Assembly: GCF_905220565.1 (NCBI RefSeq) | Contig: NC_059395.1 | Span: forward strand, 13,557,289-13,621,288 | Direction: 5' to 3' | DNA: 64,000 nucleotides | Source of the DNA: Melitaea cinxia | Lineage: Eukaryota; Arthropoda; Insecta; Lepidoptera; Nymphalidae | Shown here: in pieces, positions 53,936-64,000 of the stretch | How positions within the stretch are numbered: the first letter of the stretch is position 1 | Layout: the number at the start of each line of letters is the position of its first letter | The notes under the pieces: generated by a model | The model's input: the letters and a program-made list of their open reading frames with translations, nothing else | Database searches by the model: none | What the model was told of the DNA's origin: nothing | Translations under genes and position numbers: made by a program

Positions 53936-54005
53936 CCAATCTAAATTTTGTGTTTTGTTTTTATTTACTGTTTTGGCTTTCTTTATTAGATTTACTATGT
54001 GCTTA

Positions 54006-54571
54006 TTAATTTTTTTTTGCTTTCCATGATGTTTTACTTTGTCCGCTTTTGGATGTCATAGGTTTGGGTGATAGAGCTCGTCTTATATAAAACTTAGATT
54101 TGGCAGAAGCACTTAATATTCTCTTTGATCTCCTTGGAATGATCGTAGTAATTTCGTCATCGCTATCCAATTCGAGATCACTAACACCAGCTGGACATGG
54201 ACTTGATATTTGTAACGGTGGGTTATTATGCAGTGTATTATCAAAGAAGATTATGCTTCGCCACCTTCCTGAAATGGGCTATCTTGATACGATGATATTT
54301 CATTATTTGAATTTACAGATGAAAAGATGATAGATATGTATGCTGCTGGTGTCGGTACTGAACTGTAAGGTGAAAAAGTAGCGGAGATTTTTTTGGCATC
54401 AAAGTGACTGGGGTTGATAGAGTATTGTATGTTATTGGGTGACTCATCTATACCCGACGAATCTGTATCACTTAAACGATACGTTTGCTCAACAATACTT
54501 TTGTTCATACTATTATCATTAGAAACGTCAGAATCTGTGTCTGAGTCTTTTTGTGGTATTATAGCATCCAT
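54006..54571 (-). pseudogene. piggyBac-like transposase N-terminal part
   Basis: The frame begins at the alternative start near 54571 with MDAIIPQKDSDTDSDVS, an acidic Ser/Asp-rich tail typical of the piggyBac N-terminus. It continues through SSGIDESPNNIQYSINPS and stops at 54251 after EGGEA. A shifted frame on the same strand goes on with SPCPAGVSDLELDSDDEITT, a basic stretch, then KKN and two stops at 54006. The DDD catalytic domain and the CRD are missing. Confidence 0.6.
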
Positions 54572-55151
54572 AATACGCTAAATCAAAATACAAATAATTA
54601 AAAATAATCAATGCAAATTAAATAAGTGCCCTTATAGGTCTCATAAATTAAACTAAGCCTAATTGGATGCAGGGCACAAGATCTCTTTTCATTAAAGTTC
54701 GCAGTGTACCCTACAGGGTACAGTTTACTTTACAGCGAAATATCTAACAAATCTGATGAAACTGATCAAATAAAGAGATATAATCATTAAATGGTTATTT
54801 AACAATTAATTTTTTGTGATATACACCAAGTAAAAAAACTAAATTCAAAAATACACGTTAATTTGCCTTTAGGCGCGACATCCGATCTGGCACAGAGTAT
54901 AGTAATACTTGCAATCTGGACACTTCAACATTTTAGCGGGTAATGTTTAAAAATGACCTCCTACAAAAACTATGACGTTGACATATCAATGTTTATGAAT
55001 TGAGCTAGAAGATGAATTTATTAAAACACCTTGATATTAAATATATATTTTTGTATTCTCTATAAACAGACCCGTGCTCTATAGGTCACATGCCGAAATT
55101 CATATCTTAATTAAATGTGCCCTCTAGTACACTTGCCAAGTTAAGGGTTAA

Positions 55152-55400
55152 GTAATAGAATTTTCATAGTCACTGTTTTCATCACTATATCTGAAGGAAC
55201 ATTTTCTCTTCTACTAATATATTATTTTTTTGATCAAAATCATGCTTATGCAGCTTGTCATGTAAATTTTTCCATTTAAATTTAATCGAAATCTTGTCAA
55301 TGAAATTGTATGTATTGTGTGTGAAGTGTGTATTGAATAAATTTTGAATTGAAAAAATTTTTTTTTTCGTTTCCGAGCAAACATATTTTCCTCTTTCTAA
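55152..55400. repeat. AT-rich spacer with a family C 3' end
   Basis: Near 55362-55392 TTTTTTTTTTCGTTTCCGAGC with AAACATATTT resembles the far 3' end of family C. The rest is unassigned. Confidence 0.3.
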
Positions 55401-55401
55401 A

Positions 55402-55535
55402 GGTTGTCTGGAATAGATCTACTAAGCTATAAAATAGTCTTTGTACATTACTAACTATATGTTTAAATAACTGTTTTATGTAAATCTTTCATAAGTAGTG
55501 TGCAATAAAGTATATTCTATTCCATTCTATTCTAA
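55402..55535 (+). mobile_element. Jockey/CR1-type LINE 3' UTR fragment
   Basis: GGTTGTCTGGAATAGATCTA, TCTTTGTACATTAC and TGTGCAATAAAGTATATTC, followed by a (ATTCT)n tail. It is comparable to 35045 and 32327. Confidence 0.6.
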
Positions 55536-55789
55536 TTTGTAAATATATAAGAATTTAACTCAAAAGCATACTTAAAATCACCCTTACTTTGAGGTAGATT
55601 ATTTTAGGTAATGTGGAAATACTGACATCATCGCTGACAACATAACGCCATAGGAACTATTCATTGAAACCAATTAAAACGCACTTTCGAGTTGGTAACA
55701 CTGACACCTAGTGAATACTTTATTTTGTATTGTATTATTTTAGTTTTTGTGTCCGTGGTCTTCACACATATAAAGTATCATATAGCGTG

Positions 55790-56085
55790 AACTAGTGGTG
55801 AAAAATACGCGCGTTTCGCGATTCTTATGAAATTTTTGTGCATATTCGGTTGGTCTGAGAATCAGTTATAAACTATTTTTAAACCCCTAAGGGCCACCCC
55901 ATAATATATATTTTTATTTTTTTTTTTTTTTTGCAAAATTTTTAAACTTTATTTTATTATGATTTGTCATTAAAAATACATACAACCCAAAATTTTCACC
56001 ATTCTACCACCAGCTCCGATTTGAATATTTTAGAAATAATATATATGTATAGCTAAGCAACGTGCCGGATCAGCTAATATTATAT
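55790..56085 (+). mobile_element. Helitron-like repeat end
   Basis: Contains a poly-T run and ends GCTAAGCAACGTGCCGGATC plus AGCTAATA, resembling 4259 and 33857. Confidence 0.35.
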
Positions 56086-56390
56086 AAAAGTCTATCCTAT
56101 GTTAAATTTACTACTAGGTGAATTCTGTTTTAAAAAATAAATTTATGTTATTTTATAATGTAAAATTCTTATGACAAAACTAATCCTACTGTAGTGTAAT
56201 ATTCATACAATAGAATACTACATTTTTAGCTTATATGCTTGTTTAATTAGTGTTTCAAGAAAACTAATGCTCAAATTAATTGAAATAAACATACAGCATG
56301 GCTTAAAAGTGTTAAAAACAATTAAAATCATTTTTATTTGAAAAAAGAACTAACGAAGCAAGCGGCGCATCCATAATAAACTAATTAAAT

Positions 56391-59300
56391 ATGTGGGGAA
56401 AAATTGTTTATGTTTTTATAATAACTATAATGACGTATATATTGAAACAACTTCTTTCTGAAACGCCTAATTATGTAAAATTTCAATCTAAATTCCTCGC
56501 TTTTTACATTTGGACGTCTGTTACAAGTCTGTTTATGCTGCCTTTTTTCGTATTGAACGCTAGAAGTGTTTTAAATTCATTGTAAGTATATTTTTATCTT
56601 ACTTTAATTACTATATTTAATACGAGTAAAATATTTTTAGTTATTTATTATGATATTAGATATTAGGGGCGAGCCATAAATTACGTCAACCAAATTTCAC
56701 GATTTCTGTCCACTCTCTCGTCCTTGTCACAGATGGTCACGTTTATGAAACCCCCTACTTAGTGTTACGTCAGATATTTTTTTTTAAATTAAAATACCAG
56801 TTTTGACATTATTTTTCAATAAAATCTACTGGTGCGGTTAAATAAGTGGACTATGTTTATAACGTATCGTATATTATAATATAAACATAAAAAAGTACTA
56901 AGTTAAATGAACGGCTCATCGTCGTGGGTAAAAAGTACGCGGTCACTGCGTTCGTCTTCGCACCGCGTCGACGTCGTCAGCGTCGCGTCGCTCCCGCTGC
57001 CTTCCGTCGCCCACGTACCGGAGCTAGAACCGGAGTCGGTTGCTCACGCGCAAACATCAGGCGCATCCGTGTCCATAACATGAACATTAACATAGGTATG
57101 AAAATAAAATTATTTTAATACTAACATTTAGAGGTGTTCGTTATATTAGAAAGCAGATAAAATAACCTATTATTTATTAAACGACTTCCAAAAAAGGAGG
57201 AGGTTCTCACTTCATTTTTTTTATGTATGTTACTTCAGAACTTTTGACTGGATGGACCGATTACTATAACTTTTTTTTTTTTTATCGAAAGGTAGTGCGT
57301 GTCATTTGTTCCCTTTTAAATTTATTTGAGATCTAAACAACTATTTTTGGAGTTATATCTAATAATGCGTTTTTGCTTGACTAGTTTTTCGTCGACCTAC
57401 GTTGTATTATAACCGCATAACTTTCTACTGAATGTACCGATTTTGATAATTCTTTTTTTACTGGAAAGAAGATATCTCTAGTTGGGTACCATGATAAGGA
57501 AACCAGGATCTGATGATGGAATCCCAGAGTGTGACTGTGAGAGACTGTGTGTACCAATTTTAATGATTTTTAAGCTAATCGAAATCTTATGTTTATCAAG
57601 TGGTCACATTTAAATTTCATCGAGATCTGATTACAACTTTTTAAGTAATCTTTGATAACGTGTAGTTACTTGACTATTTTTTCGTCGATCTACGTTGTAT
57701 TACTCGTCGATGTAATTGAAGTCGGTTTTTTTCGTTTGCGAGCAAACACAATTTACCTGGCAATTTTACCTGGCAAGCGTTATTTATGTTGAAAGAATAT
57801 TTTTATTTTATTACTTTACAACTCTAATGTACACAGAGCCAAATTGTACTCTATGGTAACGGAACGGTATTTTATTTTGAATACATATATATATACAATA
57901 ATTGCTCGTTTAATAGTATAAGATTATACTACACGTTAGACTTATCTATTTCGTTTCGTTAAACGGTTAAATAGTCAGTATGGACAACGCGTTTGTTCTT
58001 TTATGATGTTGTTTATTTTCGTGAGTTTGTTATTTTTTTTTTGTGTTGTCACGGCAGTAAAGAGTATAGCCACCCCGTCTCTTTCCGTGGGTGTCTTAAG
58101 AGGCGACTAAGGAATAACACAATTCCACTACCACCTTGGAACTTAAAAAGTCGACCGATGGCGGGATAACCATCCAACTGCTGGCTTTGAAATACACTGG
58201 CCGAAGACGGGCAGCAGTGTCTTCGGTGCGACAAAGGCTGATGTGTGTGTTATTTTTTTACGACTGCGATGTTGCGTTTTAAGAAACCGTAAATATATAG
58301 TTAAGTTGTTTATGTAATTAAGTATAAATTTAGTTGTTCAGTGAGTTTAGTCATAGTATTTTAGTATAATTAATTAAAATGCCACGAAAAGGACAAATGT
58401 GGAATTATTTTACTGTGGTGGATGAAATTCCAAAAAACTTTTAAAAAATAAGACTAAAACAGAAGTTTGTGTAAATAAAACCAGTGTCCAAGTGTATAGG
58501 TATACATTCGATTTTGAACTGTAAATAAATATATTGTAATCATTTTGTAAATAACTATTTGTAAATAAAACCAATGAACTTCTAAGTACGCCTGACTTTT
58601 TTATACACACAACAACAACAATTGTGTAAATTATATTTTAAAATTTGATGTCACAAAATTTTGGACCTCTCTCCACCCCTTATCACACAATGTTACACTT
58701 CGCGGAACCCTACCCTAAGGTGTGGCGTAATTTATGGATGGCCCTTTAATAATCGACAGTCTATGATCTATTAGTTATTGAAATTTTTGTTAATTAAGCT
58801 TTGACCGCTATTTGAGGCCTTTTTATTTGATATAGACGAACTTGACGTCCAGTAGCGTGTCGGTTAATTTCTTCCTTTTTGTCCGGAGGTCGTGTGACAT
58901 CCCTTTAAAATAGCCCCCACTGCGTTGAAGTTTAGTGTTACCTGAATAAATCTTGTGGCTCATTGGCGTCTTATACAATATCTATTTCTTAATGGCATAT
59001 ATGAGGGTATAAAATTCATATTGAATATAACACAATATTATATTTAGGCTTAGACTGTTACTAGTGAAGTAAAGGTAAGTCGATTTATTAACACTTAAAA
59101 AATGTTACAGTGGCTATATCCTCGCCACATTTATCCAATCCATCCAGAGTAAATAAGAGAATTAAATTGGAGAATAGTGAACTTAACTTATATTTACACT
59201 TTATCTCAAGACCGATGCTTCAGAAATGGAATTGCGGATCAAATTAAATTATATGCGCCTTTGCGGTCATCAGTCTTTAAAAGAAACAGCTCATCACTCC

Positions 59301-62033
59301 AACTAAAGGAAGATGTTAGTAATTATGTGTATATCAAAACATCACGCACCTGTCCTGCTCACGAATTGGACTCTTGTAGTTGAGAGTGACAACAAAACTG
59401 CCATAGCCTATTTAAGAAACGGGGGTGGAACAAAATGAGATGCTCTAATGAATCTATGTCGCAAAATATTCAGAATTTTATATTATTCAAAGGTACATTA
59501 TCACTACATCGCAGGTCGCTACAACAGCGAAGCAGATCACTTGCCATCCACCCCAAGTGCCCTGCAGTCCTGCCTGTCCTGCCGGAAATAACCAAATTTT
59601 TTTTTTGCATAATGAGAAATACCAACATTAGATTATTTGAAGACCAGATCTCAGAAACAGGGCAATAAGTCTTACATACATAATACGCAATCTCGACAAA
59701 GTTCTTATGAATGTAATAACCACATTTCCACCACCCAGGTGGCAGGAGATGACTCTAGTAGTTTGCATATGTGGGTTGGTCAGATAGGTTGAAAGGCTAG
59801 TCTAAGGAACAAAAATTGTTCTTACAAGAAGCCTCTCGTAGTCCCACTTTGAAAACGTTTAAAAATACAAAGAAAAAAATGGTCAATTTGGGCTAACAAA
59901 AATTCAGAGCATGTTGTTAAACCTACTGGTTCTGACTCAACAAAGTTTTTGATTGACTTATATCGAATACAAGGCCTTGTATATAATACAATTTTGGTTT
60001 ACAAGTCCGCAGTTACATTAGATCCATATTGGCGTGAAAGAATAAGTTCGTGTTTTTTTTTTTTTAGTACAACATTAAAATTGATTTGTAAGAAAGAAAG
60101 AAAGAAAGAAACACGTTTATTCGGAGCATCACTCAAAAACGCAGACAGTTTTTACACAAAAAAGTCACAGTTAAATAAACCTTATAATAATTAATAAATA
60201 ACTACATATAGAAAAAAAGAAATTTACAAGACCAGTAATATAGACTACAAAAAACTATAACATCAAAAAAAAAGGAAAAAAAATTTAAATAAAAAAATTC
60301 CAAAGAAGTTATGAAAAAAAAGACGAATAAACAAGAAATGTGAAAATGTGTGATTAAATGACCAAATAATACCGCCTGCGGCCAAGTGCTGTGCCCCAAA
60401 AAGGTATATCACTCAGCTTGGAGTTGGCATTCATAAAAACAAAAACCAACGCTGATTTTCAGTGATACCCCTGTTATGACGAGCGCGACAAGTATCATTC
60501 CTTTCTTCTAGCAATATAATTATATACGCATACATACACCACACACACATACATACACATACACACACATAAACATATAATACACATACACACATATACA
60601 TATCCGTACATGTATATAACAAATATTTTAAATAAACATGTAAAATGGAACAAAATAAATAAATAAATTTCAGTAACGACAGAGAAGATATATTTCGCAT
60701 AAATAAATAAAGAAATAGTAGTGAAATTATGTGATGTTACGTCGTCGGGTGCACGGAATGCAGGTAAGCTCAGACCAAAGAGTATAATAATATATATGGC
60801 TCAGACCACCGCGAGCGCCGGACATGGGAAGACGTAAGCCCGACGACGCACGCTTCCATTATATAATATATAAAAGGAGCAAGGCTACGAATGAGGCTAT
60901 TTATTAAGGTAAGATAATATTTCCTTAAAATCGTTCGCGTGCCTAATTTATCTTACACAAGTCTGCATTTACAGGCTATAAAAAAAAAGACGATGGCATG
61001 CATAAAATAAAAACAAATGCAAATGACGTCAACGAGGCTGTCACCGAAGCACGTGCTGTACCAACCTACCGCCCGTACATAATTAATTTTAGGTTATAAA
61101 ACACAAATAATAGCTGGCCTAAGATAACACAGATTTTCGTTGTCGACAATTTATTAAAATGGTTATAAAGGAAAATGTTCTTGATAATAATAATATATAG
61201 TTTTTGTGTATGTTTTGCTATAACAGCTTTGTTACTTTTATTATATTCAGGTCGTCAAGTCCATGATTTAACCTTGAATCCAACTGATAAAGAAAGTTGT
61301 CTATTAGTATGTAAAGAATATATTCTATTGTGGCCAAACTTTGGTTCGAAAACAATCTCGATACGTAATTGGCAATCTGGTAGTTTATTACAACGCGCGC
61401 TTTAGCAAGACCTGTCTGTCTCTCAAACATTTATAGCAGGATGGCTTAAAAAGATATTGTGATTGAACCAGGTGCTTTCAACTAATGCCAGTCCTGGAAT
61501 TATACTTTCTGCAGTTAAGAGAAAGAATTTTAAACAAAATTGTCAAATTGATGAAAATTCCAGTCCAGAGAAAATCGGCATTCAGAAAGTACTTTTATGA
61601 AATATTATATTACTGTCGTGCGATCTAAGCAAACGAGTCTGTCTACACAACAATATATTGAACCAGTGAATGAGAACTTATAAGATTGTACCTATTATAA
61701 TTATTTGTGGATAAAAATTTAATAGATTCTCTTAATTGATAAAAAATGTGTATTGAAATACGAGTTAATAATAACAGGGTTAAATAAATTATATTATTTA
61801 TTTAAGTTATTTGTTGTTTTTCTTTCTTTATAACAATTCTTTATAAACAACAAAGAGATTTTATTTACAGAAGAATCATTTGTAATTTTAATTTCTCAGA
61901 TATGGTAGTCAAATAATAAAACATGTAACCAAACTTATACAAATAAAGTGGGTGTTGAGAAATGGTGAAATTCTTATGGAGGATAGAGGAGCTGTTATTG
62001 TATCAAACCATCAGTGTTCTATGGATATATTGG
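56391..62033 (+). CDS. Second AGPAT-family acyltransferase gene, exons 1-2 (partial)
   Basis: Exon 1 is 56391-56581 (ATGTGGGGAAAA..., 191 bp) and exon 2 is 61900-62033 (134 bp), with GT-AG borders. Both exon lengths and phases equal those of the first AGPAT gene, so the two arose by tandem duplication. The protein starts MWGKIVYVFIITIMTYILK, has a second hydrophobic segment near residues 34-55, and exon 2 carries NHQCSMD, the catalytic NHx4D motif. Exons 3-5, with the FPEGTR region, are expected past 64000. Intron 1 is 5.3 kb versus 0.8 kb in the first gene, enlarged by transposons. The divergent exon 1 suggests an older duplicate or a changed membrane anchor. Confidence 0.88.
56920..57120 (+). 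other. CG-rich Arg-rich ORF, unassigned
   Basis: A 64-codon frame (56924-57118) encodes an Arg-rich peptide (RRRRQRRVAPAAFRR). The region is CpG-rich against an AT-rich background, in intron 1 of the second AGPAT gene. No homology was recognised; it may be part of the transposon's own 5' region. Confidence 0.25.
57179..57770 (+). repeat. Family C copy, nearly full length
   Basis: Starts AACGACTTCCAAAAAAGGAG, includes TTTATTTGAGATCTAAAC, CTACTGAATGTACCGATTTT and GATCTGATGATGG and ends GTAATTGAAGTCGGTTTTTT. The termini make it the best-preserved copy. Confidence 0.65.
58046..58240 (+). repeat. Family A (RTE-derived) copy, 3'-truncated
   Basis: GGCAGTAAAGAGTATAGCCA, AAGAGGCGACTAAGG, ACCGATGGCGGGATAACCAT and GAAGACGGGCAGCAGTGTCT. 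It breaks off at TGCGACAAAG and lacks the RTE tail. Confidence 0.65.
58379..58444 (+). pseudogene. BED-finger transposase N-terminus (remnant)
   Basis: MPRKGQMWNYFTVVDEIPKNF then a stop. The W.YF start resembles the beginning of BED-type fingers found in hAT transposases; the finger cysteines are not seen. The frame lies in the TIR element at 56665-58747. Confidence 0.4.
60041..61135. mobile_element. Insertion in the DIRS-like element, class unresolved
   Basis: Between a poly-T run (60053-60066) and about 61135 the recombinase reading is interrupted. Inside are an (AAAG)n patch (60089-60112) with CACGTTTATTCGG (a retroposon-tail-like string on the - strand), a (CA)n-rich microsatellite and a CG-rich inverted pair around CGTCGTCGGG (60734, 60836). 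No transposase was recognised. Confidence 0.45.
60525..60606. repeat. (CA)n/(TACA)n microsatellite
   Basis: Alternating ACACACACATACATACACAT-type repeats, imperfect. Confidence 0.75.
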
Positions 62034-62211
62034 GTATGATATTTCCTTCTCATTTAATAAATTTTGTAATAATTATGATGTCTTTTTTTCGCTACAATAT
62101 TTGTAAACATTTTAAACCCTCACCCAGGTCCTATCGTTGTCATTTATGTCTGCATAAAAATTAAATTTTGTTAAAAAACATACTTGTTTTAAGAATAAAA
62201 CAAAAAAAAAT

Positions 62212-62345
62212 AGAAAAATAGCGCAGTTTGTAGTGGCCCTGCTTTCAGCTCCGCGGGTTGTGGGTTCGATTACCGCTTAGGTCTGGATATAAAATTTGTA
62301 TTTATATATTTATATATGTAATATTTCTATGTATCTTTATCAAAA
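62212..62345 (+). mobile_element. tRNA-headed SINE (family D) in intron 2 of the second AGPAT gene
   Basis: TAGCGCAGTTTGTAGTGG (A box), TGGGTTCGATTACCGC (B box), then TATTTATATATTTATATATG. It is the same family as 43856. Confidence 0.6.
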
Positions 62346-62488
62346 AAAATAGCTATATCAGCCGGCTGTTACCTATAACACAAGCATTAAGTTGCTTACC
62401 ATAGGAACAGACGAACGAACGTGTGTGTATGTTATAAAATATTTATTTAGTATATAAAAAAAAAATCTCATATTACTTTTATAAAAAT

Positions 62489-63420
62489 ACTAGCGGACCC
62501 GGCAGACGTTGTCCTGCCCAGATACCAGCTGCCAAATTTGATAGCTTACATACCGATAGCAGCGCCACCTACCGGGTCCACTTGAGATAAAAACTACCAT
62601 ATCTTCCAAGTTAGACCAAATCACACATGCTTACAAAACTTGATAAAAATTGGTTCAGTAGTTTCGGAGTTTCATACCGATAGCTGTTGAGATAAAAACT
62701 ACCATCTTCCAAGTTAGACCAAATTACAGATGCTTACAAAACTTGATAAAAATTGGTTCAGTAGTTTCGGAGTTATATACCGATAGCAGCGCCACCTATC
62801 AGGTCCAATTGAGATAAAAACTACAATATCTTCCAAGTTAGACCAAATTACAGATGCTTACAAAACTTGATAAAAATTGGTTCAGTAGTTTCAGAGTTAC
62901 ATACCGATAGCAGCGCCACCTACTAGGTCAGATTGAGATAAAAACTACCATGTTTTCCAAGTTAGACCTAATTACAGATGCTTACAAAACTTGATAAAAA
63001 TTGGTTCAGTAGTTTCGGAGTTATATACCGATAGCAGCGCCACCTATCAGGTCCAATTGAGATAAAAACTACCATATCTTCCAAGTTAGACCAAATTACA
63101 GATGCTTACAAAACGTGATAAAAAATTGGTTCAGTAGTTTCAGAGTTACATACCGATAGCAACGCCACCAACCAGCTCAGATTGAGATAAAAACTACCAT
63201 ATCTTCCAAGTTAGACCAAATTACAGATGCTTACCAAATTTGATAATAATTGGTTCAGTAGCTTCAGAGTTACATACCGATAGCAGCGCCACCTATCAGG
63301 TCCAATTGAGATAAAAACTACCATATCTTCCAAGTTAGACATGCTTACAAAACTTGATAAAAATTGGTTCAGTAGTTTCGGAGTTACATACATTTATAAT
63401 TTTCATTGTTAACGCCCACC
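62489..63420 (+). mobile_element. Helitron-like repeat with a 124-bp tandem array, seven units
   Basis: Starts CTAGCGGACCCGGCAGACGT. Units begin at TACCGATAGC at 62551, 62675, 62778, 62902, 63026, 63151 and 63275; steps are 124, 103, 124, 124, 125 and 124 bp, so one unit has lost 21 bp. Each contains CTTCCAAGTTAGACCAAAT and TTGGTTCAGTAG. The array ends near 63390. Confidence 0.75.
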
Positions 63421-63955
63421 CCCGAAATCCTTATTGGGGATAAGTTATCCTAAAATCTGCTCATTGATCATTTCTATGTCACATATATAGGAGATTCGTA
63501 CCAAATTTGCAGTCGATAGGAGCTTTAAACGGGAATTTTCCATTGTTAACGCCCCCGCAAGAATATAATAAGTAATGTGAAATAGCTAGTTAATGCCATT
63601 TTTAGTGTATGTAAATTAAATTAAAATGCGGTCTACGAATAATATCAATTTAATTATTAATAACTTAGGTAAAATGCGCCCTAATATATTATTTAACATG
63701 AACTTTATTGAACAGCAATAAAGTTCAAATTAACTCTACATTTTAGTTAGAAAACGTTTGTATGGGAAAAAGAAAAAGGCTGTTGTTAGGATTTTCCCGG
63801 AAATTATTCGAATTTTTCTCACCTTTTAAACCTTCCCTAGACCTCCACGAACATTTCAAGACCAAGATAAGATAAATCCGTTCAGCCATTCTCGAGTTTT
63901 AGCGAGACTAACGAACAGCAATTGATTTTTATATATATAGAAGATACATATCTTG
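63421..63955 (+). repeat. Helitron-like repeat tail, partly degraded
   Basis: Two copies of TTGTTAACGCCC and a run with CCGTTCAGCCATTCTCGAG, TTTTAGCGAGACTAACGAAC and a TATATATATAGAAGATAC end. Its relation to the 62489 array is likely but unproven. Confidence 0.35.
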
Positions 63956-64000
63956 TTAAACAAATGTTTTTATGACCAATGTTATTTTTCATCATATTAA

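Larger units (their letters stand above)
52812..55147 (-). mobile_element. piggyBac-type transposon remnant
   Basis: TTAA target sites (52808-52811 and 55148-55151) border identical 15-bp inverted ends CCCTTAACTTGGCAA. The 2.3-kb body holds a transposase N-terminus on the - strand, a family B SINE (52860-53150) and a family C copy (53562-53935). The catalytic core is absent. Confidence 0.85.
56665..58747 (+). mobile_element. DNA transposon remnant with CCATAAATTACG inverted ends
   Basis: The left end AGGGGCGAGCCATAAATTACG and the right end (inverted) AAGGGCCATCCATAAATTACG bound a 2.1-kb block with family C and A copies inside and a BED-finger-like start at 58379. The target site is AT-rich and not clearly resolved. 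Confidence 0.6.
59170..61640 (+). pseudogene. DIRS-like tyrosine-recombinase retrotransposon, decayed and interrupted
   Basis: RNase H segment (59380-59530): VESDNKTAIAYLRNGGGTK, then ALMNLCRKIF and HYIAGRYNSEADHL. Recombinase N-terminal helices (59940-60030): FLIDLYRIQGLVYNTILVYKSAVT. Recombinase C-terminal region (61139-61620): VDNLLKWL, ALLLLLYSGRQVHDLTLNP (catalytic Arg block), YILLWPNFGSKT, SQTFIAGWLKKIL, ASPGIILSAVKRKNF. These blocks in this order match DIRS-like elements. Stops and frameshifts abound, and a 1.1-kb insertion (60041-61135) splits the recombinase. No RT domain is visible upstream. Confidence 0.75.

Overview
The window looks like transposon-rich nuclear DNA from a moth or butterfly. 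It is AT-rich, with many repeat families typical of Lepidoptera: RTE LINEs whose tail encodes EAYVQQW, tRNA-headed SINEs, Helitron-like repeats, piggyBac and Tigger/pogo-like DNA transposons, and R1-group, Jockey/CR1 and DIRS-like retroelements. The host genes have small exons and GT-AG introns. I see no bacterial operon, rRNA, functional tRNA gene or CRISPR array. The assignment rests on family recognition by eye; no database search was run.

Host genes. Only two can be supported, both on the + strand and arranged in tandem: 1-acylglycerol-3-phosphate O-acyltransferases (AGPAT/PlsC family, LPA to phosphatidic acid at the ER). The first (45363-50427) is complete in five exons, 288 residues, with all four acyltransferase motifs. 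The second starts at 56391; exons 1 and 2 (191 and 134 bp, the same sizes and phases as in the first gene) lie in the window, and the rest lies beyond 64000.

Layout. 1-2238: 5' half of a Ty3/gypsy element on the - strand (LTR, PBS, gag), whose gag ORF is fused in frame to the end of RNase H. 2277-4092: decayed RTE LINE. 6867-8037: Tc1 remnant next to an internally deleted mariner. 8245-10330: Helitron Rep/helicase pseudogene split by a foldback element. 12442-15300: Jockey/CR1-like LINE carrying a small LTR element (12775-13923) with an extra inverted LTR. 15829-16765: 5'-truncated R1-group LINE. 18090-20067: Tigger/pogo-like transposon with a PHD-finger transposase remnant. 20.1-34.6 kb: mostly small repeats. 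35824-41922: near full-length 6.1-kb LINE with RNase H, inserted into an RTE element and flanked by a 14-bp target duplication. 45.3-50.4 kb: first AGPAT gene, with an R1-group insertion in intron 4. 50488-52445: second Tigger-like element, starting 60 bp after the AGPAT stop. 52812-55147: piggyBac remnant. 56.4-62.0 kb: second AGPAT gene, whose first intron holds a BED-finger transposon remnant and a DIRS-like retroelement. 62.2-64 kb: repeats with a 124-bp tandem array.

Nothing here reads as a novel multi-gene system. The points of interest are the nested insertions, whose order can be read from target duplications; non-autonomous derivatives whose origin is visible in the window (a SINE-like family made of the two ends of an RTE LINE, the gag fusion, internally deleted mariner, LINE and Tigger copies); and the recent-looking environment of a duplicated lipid-synthesis gene.
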